A DNA stretch of 64,000 bases from the NCBI RefSeq assembly GCF_019112545.1, contig NW_025064887.1:1552413-1616412 (forward strand), given 5' to 3'. The DNA comes from Guyanagaster necrorhizus (Eukaryota; Basidiomycota; Agaricomycetes; Agaricales; Physalacriaceae). The first letter of the stretch is position 1, and every line of letters begins with the position of its first letter. Shown piece after piece: positions 11,173-23,700 of the stretch. A program made the position numbers and the translations under genes. The notes under the pieces were generated by a model. That model did no database searches, was not told where the DNA came from, and was given only the letters and a program-made list of their open reading frames with translations.

Positions 11173-13494
11173 ATGTCTCTACCTGTGACCATGCGCGCAA
11201 AGGGCGTACCGGCAGCCCCAAGATTCGTTCGGTGTCGTTCGACAGCTGTGTCGGGATATTCGATGCTCGAAGCAAAGTCAAGAGTGCGCGAGCGTGCACG
11301 GAATATTAGTCGGTCGACGAACCAAAAAGCAGAGCTAGCACCCGCCGTGTACGTCTCAACTAAATTCTTTTTTTTTTTCTCATGGAGAGAGGAGTCTTAT
11401 TGTCGCATAGGCGACCTGTATCCACACCGGGATTATACCAGATCCCTCCAAAAAATAATGTCAACCTCCCTATGCACGGTCCTGGTCCCCATCCAAATGC
11501 ACCTCAGGACCACACCTTTGTCGGTCTGTCAGGTGGACAGATATTCCACGAGATGATGTTGCGCCATAATGTCAAGCACATCTTCGGATACCCTGGAGGC
11601 GCCATTCTTCCTGTCTTCGATGCCATCTACAACTCTCCGCACTTTGACTTCGTCCTCCCCCGGCACGAGCAAGGCGCTGGACATATGGCTGAAGGGTACG
11701 CACGCGTGTCCGGCAAGCCAGGCGTCGTCCTCGTCACCTCAGGACCGGGAGCGACAAATGTTGTTACTGCCATGCAGGACGCTTTGAGTGATGGCATACC
11801 CTTGATCGTGTTCTCAGGGCAGGTTGCGACATCTGTGATCGGATCCGATGCGTTCCAAGAGGCCGACGTCCTTGGGATATCTCGCAGCTGCACAAAATGG
11901 AATGTCATGGTCAAGGACATCTCAGAGCTGCCTCGGAGAATAAACGAAGCGTTCAAGATCGCCACCTCCGGCCGACCTGGCCCCGTCCTCGTTGATTTGC
12001 CCAAGGACATCACCGCCGGTATTCTCCACACTCCTCTGCCATACAAGGCCACGATGCCTGGTACCAACCTCGGCCTGCCTGCCAACCCCATGCAATCGCT
12101 CGAGCCACCCCCCGAAGTCGCTCTCATCCGCCAAGCCGCCGCCCTCATAAACCAAGCCCAACGCCCCATCATCTACGCCGGGAACGGCGTCCATTCATCA
12201 CCCAAGGGCCCCGAGCTCCTCCGTCAGCTGTCCGAGCAGGGTAACATCCCGGTGACGACGACTCTGCAGGGACTCGGCGCATTCGACGAGTCCAACGAAC
12301 GGAGCCTGCACATGCTTGGCATGCACGGAAGCGCATACGCCAACCTTGCGATGCAGCAAGCGGATGTCATCATCGCTCTCGGTGCCCGGTTCGACGATCG
12401 TGTGACGGGGAAGGTCGACACGTTCGCTCCGGCTGCCCGTGCTGCTGCTGCCGAGGGCCGTGGCGGCATCATCCACTTCGAGATCATGCCGAAGAACATC
12501 AACAAGGTCGTGGAAGCATCCATCCCCATCCTCGGAGACGTCGTCGCCAACCTTGGCACCCTTGTTCCTCTGATCACGCCGTCACCCAGGAATCAGTGGT
12601 TCTCGGACATCAAGCAGTGGAAGGAGAAGTACCCCTTTACGTATGTGAAGAGCGAGGCTGGCGCGAGAATGAAGCCGCAGGAGGTTGTGGAAGAGCTGGA
12701 TAGGCAGACGTCGAGTTACAAGGAGAACGTCGTTGTGTCTACCGGTGTCGGACAGCATCAGATGTGGGCCGCTCAGCACTACCGCTGGAAGTACCCTCGT
12801 CAACTGATCACTTCTGGAGGTCTAGGAGTAAGTCGATATTCCCTCGTCGTATTGGATTCCCGTTACTGACTCTTCCCTTCCCTTCCCTAAAGACCATGGG
12901 CTTCGGTCTTCCCTCTGCCATCGGTGCCAAGGTTGCCGCACCCGAAAAAACCGTCGTTGACATCGACGGCGACGCTTCCTTCAGCATGACTGCCATGGAA
13001 CTCGCAACGGCGTCGCAGTACAACATTGGTGTCAAAGCTCTTGTCCTGAACAATGAGTTCCAGGGAATGGTCCTTCAATGGCAAGGTATGGCCCGGTTTT
13101 CCCCCTGCCCTTGCCCTGCCCTGCCTTTGTTTTCTGATGTGTTTGTTCAGATCTGTTCTACGACGCCCGGTACTCGCACACGAGAATGACGAACCCCGAC
13201 TTTGTCATGCTAGCAAAGGCCATGGGCGTGCATTCCTTACGCTGTCATACCGCTGCGGAACTGCCTGCGAAGATGAAAGAGTTTTTGGAGTACGACGGTT
13301 CGAGACCTGTGCTGATGGAGTGCTTGGTGGAGAGGAACGAGCATGTGTTCCCTATGGTATGCTTCCTTCTTTTCTTTTCTTTTTTTTGATATGTCCTCGT
13401 CCATGGCTCACTCTTTTGTTGGCAGGTCCCCGCTGGCAAGGCCCTGCACGAGCAGCTCCTACACCCCATTCTCAGAGAAAAAACAAAAGCATGA
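11173..13494 (+). CDS. ILV2: Acetolactate synthase (acetohydroxyacid synthase) catalytic subunit, mitochondrial
   Basis: ThDP-, FAD- and Mg-dependent enzyme that condenses two pyruvates (or pyruvate plus 2-oxobutyrate), the first common step to valine, leucine and isoleucine, in mitochondria. Exon 1 encodes an Arg/Ser-rich presequence ([18 protein letters not shown]...). After an intron at about 11349-11395 the conserved body begins with [16 protein letters not shown]. The ThDP-activating Glu is in [46 protein letters not shown] (FAD domain) and the ThDP/Mg motif DGDASFSM...LNNEFQGM follow. Further introns lie at about 12829-12891, 13087-13150 and 13357-13424. The last exon ends [15 protein letters not shown] with TGA at 13492-13494. 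The protein appears complete and functional. At the position equivalent to Arabidopsis Pro197 it reads GQVATSVIG, with Ala instead of Pro (see findings). Confidence 0.95.
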
Positions 13495-13831
13495 TTTGGT
13501 GGAGGGTCGTGTATCGGGTTGGTCGGTCGGTTGTCGCATCTGCATTCATTTATTGGCATTGTTTATCACGATCTTACTGCGGAAGGAGGGGGCCGTCATA
13601 CTCACTAACTATTTACCACGTACCTACACTGGTGAGGCGAGATTTTGCATTTGTATATTTTACAAAAGGGATCGTAGGTGGTCCCAGGTCACGATCTTTT
13701 TCTGACGGAATGAAATGAATGTAGTTTGTATCGGACGGGCATCGAGTAATGAACATAACATAAAAGTGCAAGTCCCAACTATTTAGGTAAGAATTTGACT
13801 GTATAGAGTAGTGAGTGAGTGAGTGATACGT

Positions 13832-15333
13832 TCAGTACACCGCACCCCAAATACCCCCCAGTCTGTCCGTCTCGTCTCCAGATCTCCCCCAGAACCCAAC
13901 TAACCCCCACTCGCCCCCACTCCCCGCGTCGGTAGGCACCACAGTAGTCAGACAGTCGTCCGTAGCCACCCCACCCTCCAAGACGGTTCCCGCATTGGTC
14001 GTAAGCGCGAGGTAGAAAACACGCGTGTGGTCATTGTATTTGGCACTGCACGCAGTGATCTGCGTGATGTACTCGCCGTCCCCCAGAGAGAGCGTGTTAT
14101 CGTCGCCGCCGGTCCCGCCGTGGTAGACGGTGCTCGTGCTCCCGCCTGGGTACGCCAGGTCGTAGGAGACGGCGTCGACGCGGCTGCCGGAACGGATGGT
14201 GATAGATGTGAGGGTGGGCACGTCGCCTGAGAGAGACGTGGCGATGTCGTTGAATGGGTCGCCGTGCGGACCGCCCGCGGGGTCCGAGAGACGGAGTGAG
14301 GAGGACAGGGACCAGGAGGCAGTGGCGGACATGGGGTAGTGGTCGCTGAGCGGCGCCCCGTCGTCAGTGAGGAAGTTGTCGTCTTCGTTGGTGAAAGACG
14401 TCGTGGAGAGCGCGATGATGGAGCTCGGGCGGGTGAATATCTTGTCGACGACTTCGCACGAGACCATCTCGGCCTGGGTGGTCCCGTTGGGGAAGGGGAA
14501 GTCGCACACGAGAGCAGCGGAGCCTTCGGCGGGGTATGAGCCTCCGCGGATGTTGGAAATCCACGCATCGGTGGAGCCTGTGTCGTCGATCATCCCGTGT
14601 AGGGCTTCCGAGTCGCTCTCGCGGGTGTACCGGGAGTTGGTATCACCCATGATGATGACAGCCATGCCTGCAGACCACGTATCCATGTACGCAACAAGTT
14701 GGGCAATATTCGCCGCTCGGGCCTCGAGGTCGCCTTCTTCGTCGCCGGCGTCGGTGTGGAGGTTGTACAAGTCGATCCAGGCACCTGCCGATACGCGGAT
14801 ACGCACCAGGGTAAAGCCCTTGGGTGTCAGGCAGTCCCCAGAATCGATATAACATTCATCCCAAGTCGTGCGTTCCAAGTCGATGTATTCAAAGTCGGAG
14901 AGCGTGTTGAGGCCAGAACCAATGCCTGCACCACCTGAACACATGGATGTTAGTTAGCAAATACTTTCTGTCCAGTAAAATAGAAAAACTCAGTAAGTAC
15001 CCGACGTGGGAGTGCGATATGGGTGACTGTCGTTTGCATAAAGCTCAGCATGGTAGTTAAAATCTTCTTCAACGTTGATGACATTGTATGGGCCTAGTCG
15101 CTCTGATATCAACGGCGTGTTCGTTGCAGGATTACTAGATGAGAGTCCTTCTGTATACAATATAGGGCTTAAATTCGCGATCGACAGGTGTGAGGAACCG
15201 GAAACGACTAACCAGGCAAACCCGCGACATTGTAAGTCAACAAGGAGAAGGTCCCTGATGTAGTATCTGCGGTAGTGAACCGCGCAAATAGAGACGAGAC
15301 AAGGACGACACTCCAGACACTGGGGGAAAACAT
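13832..15333 (-). CDS. Secreted endonuclease/exonuclease/phosphatase-fold protein fused to a jacalin-like lectin domain
   Basis: Three exons. The first (15333 down to about 15215) encodes MFSPSVWSVVLVSSLFARF, a signal peptide, then SLLTYNVAGLP, the first EEP motif. After a short intron come INVEEDFNYHAELYAND (metal-binding Glu) and SHPYRTPTSG. The last exon carries DLYNLHTDAG, VIIMGDTNSRYT (catalytic Asp/Asn) and PLSDHYPMSA (catalytic His). These are the four hallmarks of DNase I/sphingomyelinase-type phosphodiesterases. The C-terminal 130 residues read GGPHGDPFND, then VDAVSYDLAYPGG, and end WGLVGFWGRSGDETDRLGG, a jacalin-like beta-prism lectin pattern. Likely a secreted phosphodiesterase (sphingomyelinase or nuclease) targeted to glycans. 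Substrate is inference. It converges with the acetolactate synthase gene. Confidence 0.85.
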
Positions 15334-15812
15334 TGTCGACCAGCTGAACGTAATTGTCCCCCCATCACGTAGTTATAGCCCTCTCGTGCGCGGCAAACTT
15401 TTCTAGACGAAAAGGTTCCACATCGCACGTTCAGGACATCCGTCACGAGGAGACTTGAATTCATCACCAACAAAACACATGCTCGAAACAAATCGGCAGG
15501 AAAAAGCATATATCAGCTTCTCAAACGACGCAAAAGAACTTCCAGAAGCCGTAAATGGGAACGATAACACAAGGTAACGAGCAATTGCGAGCGCACGTGC
15601 CCGAGATAGCGACCCGGTCCGCGTTTGGCAAAGTAAGGGTGTAAAAGGTTTCTGGAGGACGTTCAAAGACAACGGGGAAGAAAAAAAGGAATTATTACCA
15701 GAAGAAATATATTACCAGCGCCGGCAGTCTATTACGCCGCTGAAGTATGAAAATCAATACACATTCCGAGGTAGATAGAGACCGTTGTAAAAATAATACA
15801 ATTGAATGCGAG
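15334..15812. other. Intergenic, no gene recognised
   Basis: About 480 bases between two minus-strand genes: the promoter of the nuclease-lectin gene and the 3' end of the RING gene. No RNA gene or repeat noticed. Confidence 0.5.
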
Positions 15813-18401
15813 CTAAGGGATGAAAATTCTTGAATAACCTTCCACGCTATAAAGAAGAGGCAGTCAGGAGACATGACAATCACAAGGAAACAGAGCTACG
15901 CACTTTCGTCGACAACAAGGACAGCGATGTTTAGAGGAAGAGGAACGCGACGCCAGACTCTCTCGGCAGTTATCGCACATCGAAAGACACCTGAAATTGA
16001 CGGACCAAGTCGGAAAGTTGCATAAATGTCGGGAAAAAAAAAACAAGACAAACCTGCAAGGCCAGCAGATGATCTCGCGTACTTCTGTCGTACAAATGAC
16101 GCAGTTTTGTCTAGGGTCATCATAGGATAATAAATCGTCGCTCTTTGCAGTGCTAGAGGCTAAGGAAATGGAATGAGTATATGAATAAGCAACAGGTAGA
16201 CCGACGAACAGCCCGGACTGAGATCAGCGTCGACTACGCTTCCGTAATGAGCAGACTTTTCTCCGTCCAGCAATGCACCATATCGTCGTCGCGTCAGGGG
16301 AGAGCCGCCAGTGTGTGTCATGTGTGCCAAGAGCGTCGTCGACGAAACCCCCGGCGTCGACTCCTTCGCACGTAAATCGGCATACAGCGCAAGGGCCTCT
16401 CGATCTTTCTCCTCGTCTTCCTCGTCCTCATCTTCTTCATCTGAAGACGCTGAAGCAGCATCTTCGTTATCCCATTCGTCATCGTCATCGTCATCACTAA
16501 GTTCGTCACCTTTCACAAACCTATCATACAGATCATCGCCACCCCCTAGGTCTTCCACAAGATCGTGTACGCCGCGGTCATTCATGATTTCGAGGCGGCT
16601 AGGTGGTGGCGCCATCCAAACATTCCTCACCTTCCTTCCTCTAATAATATCCCAAAACATTTTGAAAGCGGTCCCGCCCACACTACAAACACCTTTCACG
16701 TATCTCCACGCTTCCCTCAACCACAGCCGGCTCACACCAATTATGCCAGGGATACCCACGCTTCCTCCTGAGGGGGCCTCCTCCTCTCGAACGTGCACCA
16801 TTCTAATCTCATTTTTCCACCCCCACATGGTGCGTCTCTTGTTTCTATTCCTTCCTGATGGTGGAACTGCAACTGATCCAGGGATCACGGTTATCGCGCC
16901 GGATCTGCTCATCGCCACAGTCCCGTACTCGATTTCAGCATGGACAGGAACGGTTCGTTTCGGAGCTACGACTGTCCCCATTTCATTTCCCCAGCCACGC
17001 ATTCCGGTGGCTTCCAGACTCGCAGTACCAACGCGCAAGATGAGCACGCCAAAGTCTTCGTCCCAGTTGGGTGACCATGACCACGCACTAGTGCTGCGTC
17101 CAGCAAGACCAAGACCTAATAATGGTCGGGTAATGCTCCCAGTGAGAACGAGCTGCGTAAGACAATTGAGGGATATCGTGAGGACTATCGTGATCAGAAG
17201 CATAGTCTCGAATAAATTGGGTATATAGTTGAGCAGGGGATAGTTGGCGGTGCCATTTGGGCTGGAGTATGAAGAGGGGATATCTTTATCCGACGAATGG
17301 AGGGGAAGAGATGAGTAGGAATGCATCAGTAATGTGATATGGAAATGGATCAATGACAAGATAGAGGTAAGGGCGGTAGGAATGAGGCGGTGGGTCGACC
17401 ATTGCTTTCGGATCGAAAGGATGTGGAAGACCGTGAGCTGGAGGAGAGGAATCGCAATGGTGAATACGACATGCTTGTCCGGTCTTGAAGGCAGACCTTC
17501 TGGTTTGTTGACGTGCGTGATCGGTGAAGAATAGATATGAAGAAGAAACGCATAGCCGACCTACGGAAGGTGAGCCCAGATAAGACACATCGTGAGATCA
17601 CGCACCAGATTGAAGGGGGAACTGTTCGCTTGCATATGCGCCCCAATGCCCACCCCTACTCCGTCGAGGCCCTTGACGAATCCCTCTACACAGAATGCAG
17701 CGCACACAGCACAAAACGTGGACCAGGCAATCTGGTTCATCTCCCTTTGTTCACTCCACCGGAGTAGGTCATGCATCGTTCCAGACTCGTATTCGGGACA
17801 AAGGTCGGCACTTTTGAGGAGAAGGAGAGTCCACATTAATAACATCTTGCACATATAATACAAGGACGGCATATGGAGCGCGAGACGTGTACTTGTTCGA
17901 GAAACATCCATGGGTAGGAGGGCGTTGTAAAGCCTTCGCCTTAGCGATACACGTCGTCGCCTCTGAGAGTTAAGCTGAGAGGCGTTGGGAAACCGGGTGG
18001 GAACAACGATGTTCTGGATGCGATGCATCAGAACGGCCTGTAACGACAGTGGGAAGCAGCTCGACCAAATGAAAAGCAATACGATTTACCATAGCGAAGA
18101 GCCCTAGCATGTACGCCGACGTGAAGAAAGCCCAAGGGCCAGGGAACGACTGTGCTGTCAGGGATATACTCGGCTTACTTGCCGCCGCCGCAGTCGACGT
18201 CCAGGTAACAGCTTCAGCAATGGGAGTATCTTCAGCAATCATATCGTCCACTTTCCGTATTTTTGCTAGCAGCCGAGTGGGAATCGATAGTAAGGTGGAA
18301 CCGATGGCGCTCAGATTTACGGAAATGTTGTAGGTCCCGCTGACAACGTCGTGGTGGATGGGAATGGGAAGAGAGTGTTCCGACGGTTCTCCTGTTGACA
18401 T
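15813..18401 (-). CDS. Polytopic membrane protein with C-terminal RING finger (Asi1/Asi3-like E3 ubiquitin ligase)
   Basis: Minus-strand multi-exon gene. N-terminal and central parts have several hydrophobic helices, including FFTSAYMLGLFAMVNRIAFH, YMCKMLLMWTLLLLK, a SSPFNLVGYAFLLHIYSSPI stretch and TMLLITIVLTISLNCLTQLV. A long acidic Ser/Glu/Asp-rich cytosolic or nucleoplasmic segment follows. The last exons form a RING: NCVICTTEVREIICWPCRC, then MCDNCRESL and HRCPCCRRN, then the short tail VEGYSRIFIP before TAG at 15813-15815. The zinc ligands are spaced as in the RINGs of fungal multi-pass E3 proteins. Yeast Asi1/Asi3 are inner-nuclear-membrane ligases of similar layout, so ER or nuclear-envelope protein quality control is a reasonable inference. 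Start taken at 18401 (MSTGEPSEHS); an in-frame upstream Met at 18464 would add 21 residues. Confidence 0.8.
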
Positions 18402-19320
18402 CTTGAACCAACCGGGTGCCCAAGAAAAGAGTTTGCCCTCAAGGACGCCAAGAACAAAGAACAAGGCTCTGCGGTAATGATGTTGTAATGCCTGTTGCCC
18501 TCTAATCCACGTGGATGGGGCAAGGCCTAATTTGGCACGCGACCTTGTTTTATTGGAATTTTCATTTTCACCTTGTTCTCTTCGAGGATATTACTCTTGT
18601 TTCGTGTATGGACTGACCGTGGTCCTAACGATTGCTCTCGCGATACCGTGAAATATGTAAGAATAAGATTTCTTCTCTGGCTTGCCTTGACTCCTAGCAT
18701 TCAGTATGTACGCAGGCATCCTGAAGCAAAGCTGTTGTTGATTCTCGAGCTCGAATCAATGAAATTGACCGTAGCGTTTCGAAAGAACAATAGTAAGGTT
18801 TCTGACCCTACGAGTGGCACGACACCGCCAAATGATGCAGATGATTTGTCATGACGACTCTTTTGTTCTCCCAGTGATGAATAAGTGAACTAGTGGGTAG
18901 ATGTATCAGATAAATCGATGAAGTACAAGCAAGACGTCAGACGGTGCGAACTTCAAGGGATCTCCTTTGCAGATGTCGATGAAGGATCAGGGGGATCGAT
19001 TCACGACATAAGGACGCATGGCAAACCGTTTTTACCGCAGGGGATGAATAAAAAAATTTGACCAAAGATCCCGAAAATGAATTGAGACGACGTAATCATG
19101 ATAAAGAATGATTCAGAACCGGAAAACTTGGAACATGAAAAATGAACCGTAATACTACTAGACTAGAATAGCAAGATGAGAGACAGCGGTCTGCACAGGG
19201 ACACACATGATAGTAGTACATCGAGGCAGCGAAAGAGGAAGCAGTGTAAATCCTACGCGTACTACATTGCCTGACGCGAGAACTCAGTTGTCGAGAATGA
19301 CTGCAACAGAATCGGAGTTC
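18402..19320. other. Intergenic, no gene recognised
   Basis: About 0.9 kb. Short frames only (for example 18573-18854, plus), without recognisable protein similarity. Confidence 0.5.
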
Positions 19321-19645
19321 TAGGGATGTGCACCGTATCCGTAGTACGGTGGATATGCAGGGCGGATATGAATACAGGTCCGTACCGTAGCCAACCGTGA
19401 TGACCCCAAAAAACGGCCGTGTTCATACGGTTCAAATACGGTCATTGAGGAAGTTGCCGGCGGCCGAAGGGCACCTTGTGCCATAAAGGTCAGTGGCCTA
19501 CGACCTAAAGATGTGTTTAGCACTCTTAGTTTAACCCCAGAAATCTGCCTATACGGACATGGTCTCAACCATACCATACGGTGGGCAATAATTTCTATAC
19601 GATCATATCCGTAATCGTACGGTGCATATCCCCAGCTTAGAACCC
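19321..19645. mobile_element. MITE-like element with terminal inverted repeats
   Basis: The left end reads TAGGGATGTGCACCGTA. The right end, reverse-complemented, reads TGGGGATATGCACCGTA, so about 14 of 17 bases match. Inside are many CCGTA/TACGG-type subterminal motifs in both orientations (near 19340, 19385, 19430, 19555-19625). No transposase frame is present in about 325 bases. A TAGGGATG-type end is reminiscent of hAT (Ac-like) transposons, which suggests a non-autonomous hAT derivative. I could not see a clean 8-bp target duplication. Confidence 0.55.
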
Positions 19646-20778
19646 TTCCAGTCCTTGAAGTAAACCGCAGTAGCGTCCCTGTGTGGCTCTCCATGCTCCC
19701 ACCTCAATCAGACCTTGGACCTGGGGAAAGCGAACTTCAAAGCAGTCCTGGTCATCGCAGATAGCGCGAGGCAACCAAAGCCCATCGTTTGAAGGTTACA
19801 TAGAGGATGGATCATAGTAGACGAAAGATGGACCATTCAGGTGTTGTTGGGTAGTCACGGGAAGCGTCGAAATACGTGCGTCGAAACAACCTTCTTTCGA
19901 CGGACCCAACCCTTTCCTTCCCACTGAGAAATACTCGGTCACGCAGCGCGCTGTCTTCCGCTCAGTGGCCTTTTGCCTGGATCCATGAGGATACACGCGA
20001 GCCGGCTGTAAGCTTACCGCCCCGGAAAGACGACTGGACGTGCTCCATTTTTTGCAGAAACCCGTAGACGATGCTTGCAGTGCAGCACAAGAGAAGGGAG
20101 GAACCAGGAACATACATATACACGGAGGCGCACGGTGGGAAAAATAGCAGAGCTGTCACAGTGGTAGGGAGTCCCGCCAAGACGCAAGAGGTGGTAGCGG
20201 TCGAGTCATCGCCTCGTGCAACGCGTTCTTTCACGTGAAGAACAGGATGGGGTTTCGGATGAGGAGATGATGTGGGGAAGGCAAGAAAGAAGTGATGGGG
20301 GGGAACGAACGAACGTCCGCGTCCTTTTATACACGTCTGGAGGCGCGTCCACGTGACGATCGGAACACTTCATAGGTACCTACCTCATCATATTAGGAAA
20401 GACCGGGATTCTGTTTTGGTCCGGGCGTCGACATCCCGCCTCCCTGTTTAGCATTCCAAACGCCTGTACCGGTTGTGCAGGTAACAACCACGTACGCCTA
20501 TTGAAAATTCGTCCAGCCCTTGTGGACCTCGCAAGACGTCTTGACTTGTCAGTCGCAACATATAAAAGACGAACAGCTCCGGCTCTGGAAATCATCACCA
20601 ATGAATAACAACAGAACATGCAATAAATGACCATTTAGTATTACTACCACTACCTAGATGAATATGCGAGCAATTGATACAGATATTGTTTGATACAACG
20701 AAAGCAAAAAATAAAATAAATAGTTCAGATAAACAAAACCAAAAAAAAAAAAAAAAAGAAGTCACACTCCAACTCCAA
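19646..20778. other. Intergenic, no gene recognised
   Basis: About 1.1 kb. A minus-strand frame at 19962-20234 has a hydrophobic stretch but no family resemblance. Probably untranslated. An A-rich tract at 20740-20760 lies near the 3' end of the flippase gene. Confidence 0.4.
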
Positions 20779-23700
20779 TCACCCGCTCTTCCTAAGAGAG
20801 AGCTTCTTAATACTGCGCCGGAATGGATTCGAGAACGACGATGACTGCTTGCCCTTCCTCGAAGCGGGCACCTCAGCGGGAGGCACCCCTCCGAGGTTAT
20901 TTTGCCATCGTTCCGACAAATTAGTCTGGATTCTCCTCATCGCCACTCCGTTCTCCTCAGTCGCAAAGTCAAACCCTCGATCCACAGACACGAGACCCGT
21001 AGCCATGTCCGTCCGACTAGCCGCCCGAATGTCAATGGACATTCGATCATTGATGGTCATCAGGCTGCTTGCGCGCGACGATCGTCGAGACATAATCGAC
21101 GTCGGTCGTCCTCGGTTTTCTTTCATCACTCTCATACCGATACCGAGGTGAGTCTCGGAATCATGAGTAAGGTCCCGGTAAGGGTCCTTCTTTCGTACCC
21201 AGCGAATGATGTCCAAATCGTCGGGGCGGAATCCGAATTTCCATGCCTTTGCGATATACCGAGGAGCCAACGACAGCAGCATTGTAAGAGGAATGGCGAG
21301 CCAGAAGTATGCAGAGGCGCTGAGGAAGTAATAATTTCCATAGAGGTTAGTCACTGCATAGCCTAGAACATGACGAGGTGAGATGGTGGCTCGCGACACA
21401 ATGAAGAAAAAAAGCATTACCTGGTGAAATGAGCGAGTAGATATACTGAAAGAGGAATCTACCGTCAGAATACATTGTCCAAGATGGTGTTCTGTTGACT
21501 CACCGTGAAGCCCCAGACAAGGGCAATTCCGAAAGAGACTGCAAATGCAAGCCACCAAGTCCATGCGGATGCCGCCATCCCCGTGAATATATTCGCGACC
21601 ATAACGCCCGAAACAGCCATAGTCTCAAGAGCTAGGTCAGAAAACAGTAATGCCCGTCAAGGCCGGGAACATACCGTAGAGTACTCATAAAGATGCGTAT
21701 CATAGCCGTCACTCCGCGACGTGGGCGAGAAATACCCGTATGTGATGAGGAAATAAATGATGACGGACTTGTAAGCAAGGGAAAATCAGCCAGATTTAGA
21801 CACGAAAAACGCATCCCACTCACTTGGTACATCCCATCGAGAATATACACATAGAAATCCCGCATGGAAAACCAATAACTGCTGCGCCCATAATGATAAA
21901 GCTCCGGCAAATCCATGAGGGCCTGGGAATCTGTAGGACGGCGATATGAGAAAACTCGTATGGGTTTCCAAGGCTTCTCGGCGCACCTAAGATGCGGTCG
22001 AAGAGACCTATCCCGACAACGGCCAGTAAAGTCCACAACGAGTTCCAGAACAGGATATACACATAATCAAACACGCTGCGATCACAGATTAATAACAGAA
22101 AAAAACACCAACAGCTTGGCAACTCACAATGTGCCGCTCCATCCGCAGTATATCTGGAACCAAAATTTGATTCCCATCGGTACCACGTTTTTGTAAAAGA
22201 AGGTTAGAATCCTAGTGTCACGCACGATCAGTCCGAGCCATAAGCGCGAAGTGTAATATCGACTTACAAGGTCCCGTTCCGAGCGAACGACCAATGTCCG
22301 TGTACTAATAAGAGCTTTTTCAAGAAACGGAACTTACTCCCATGTCATTACGCTAATCCAACGGCCCAGGGGGGAAGGGAACTACATACCTGGCCAATAG
22401 CATAATCCGATGAATTGACAGCTTGTACGCCTTCTTCACCGGAGATACCAACACCGACATCAGCAGCCTGTCAAGTTTAATTGACTGTGAACCATAGCAT
22501 ACTCGTACAGTGAAAGGCGACTAACCTGAATCATGCTAACATCATTGGCGCCATCACCAATGGCGAGCGTCATGACATGCAAGTTGTCTTTCACCAAGCG
22601 GACGATCAGAGCCTTTTGCAAAGGCGATACACGACAGCAGATGACGCCTTCGCAAAGGGTTCCCAGCCGAAGTAACAGCTGTCTACTGCTATCATGATCA
22701 AAGGCCTAAGAACCGCGTGAATAAACTAACTTTTCAAAAAAAAAAAATAATCGAGAGCAAGCACCTGAGTCAACGCAGCCCCATCAACAACCAGAACGAA
22801 ACCACCAGGAAGTTCATCGACATCTTCACCAACAATCGAGTTGCGTCTCTCATCACGATCAAGTTGGAACGACTTTGATTCGCGCGGGATTGGCTCTACC
22901 TGGGGAGTCATATCCGTGACTTCAGGGAAAAAGCGCTTCATCGCGTTCCTCATCTGTTCTTCGACGGGTTTAGAACTGCCACCCCGTACGATAATGATAT
23001 TCGAATCCGGCGCGACGAGGTTCGTACTTCGTCCGATGGCTACGAGAATAGATATATGAGATATGACGACTTCTGCCCGTACACGCACATTGCTTACCTA
23101 TGGCAGTTTCCATTTTGTCACCAGTAGCAACCCATATCTTGATTCCGGCGCGTTTGAGGTCGGCAATTGTCTCGGGTACGCCATCTTGTAAACGGTCCTC
23201 AATGGCAGTAGCGCCTAAGAGACGGAGGTCCCTTTCTAACTCCTCAGAGACTTGCTCGATTTTAGCTTCACGGTCGTCCATGGAAACAGACGCCTGATGG
23301 TAGCGTTCGCTCCAGTATATATACTCATCAGCTATAAAAAAAAAATCATTAGTTGTCATAGCTTGCCAGTGATGGGAGCATAGACTCACTAGAAATGACC
23401 TTGTAAGCCAAGGTAAGCGTCCTCAGTCCTTCGTTTGCAAACTCGTTCAAATGACGTTCCGTCTCCGCCTTAAGATCATCACCTCCCGCTTTTAAGCGCT
23501 CGAAGATAACGTTATCCGCGCCCTTAGTCATTAAGAATATCCGGTCATCGTCGCTCTCTAGCTTCCTCAAGACGACGCTCATCCTCTTCCTCGCACTGGT
23601 AAATTCCAAGATATTCAGCAGTTCGTACCGTTCAGGTTCATCTGATCCCGGGCTTCGCATTGATAACGTCTCCTTATCACGTCCCAAGAAGACGTAACCC

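Noticed and set aside
14367..14852. 161-codon plus-strand frame
   Set aside because: Antisense to the nuclease-lectin gene, which has a full set of active-site motifs.
16311..17228. 305-codon plus-strand open frame
   Set aside because: Antisense to the RING membrane protein; its Ser/Pro-rich content mirrors the acidic low-complexity region of the real gene.
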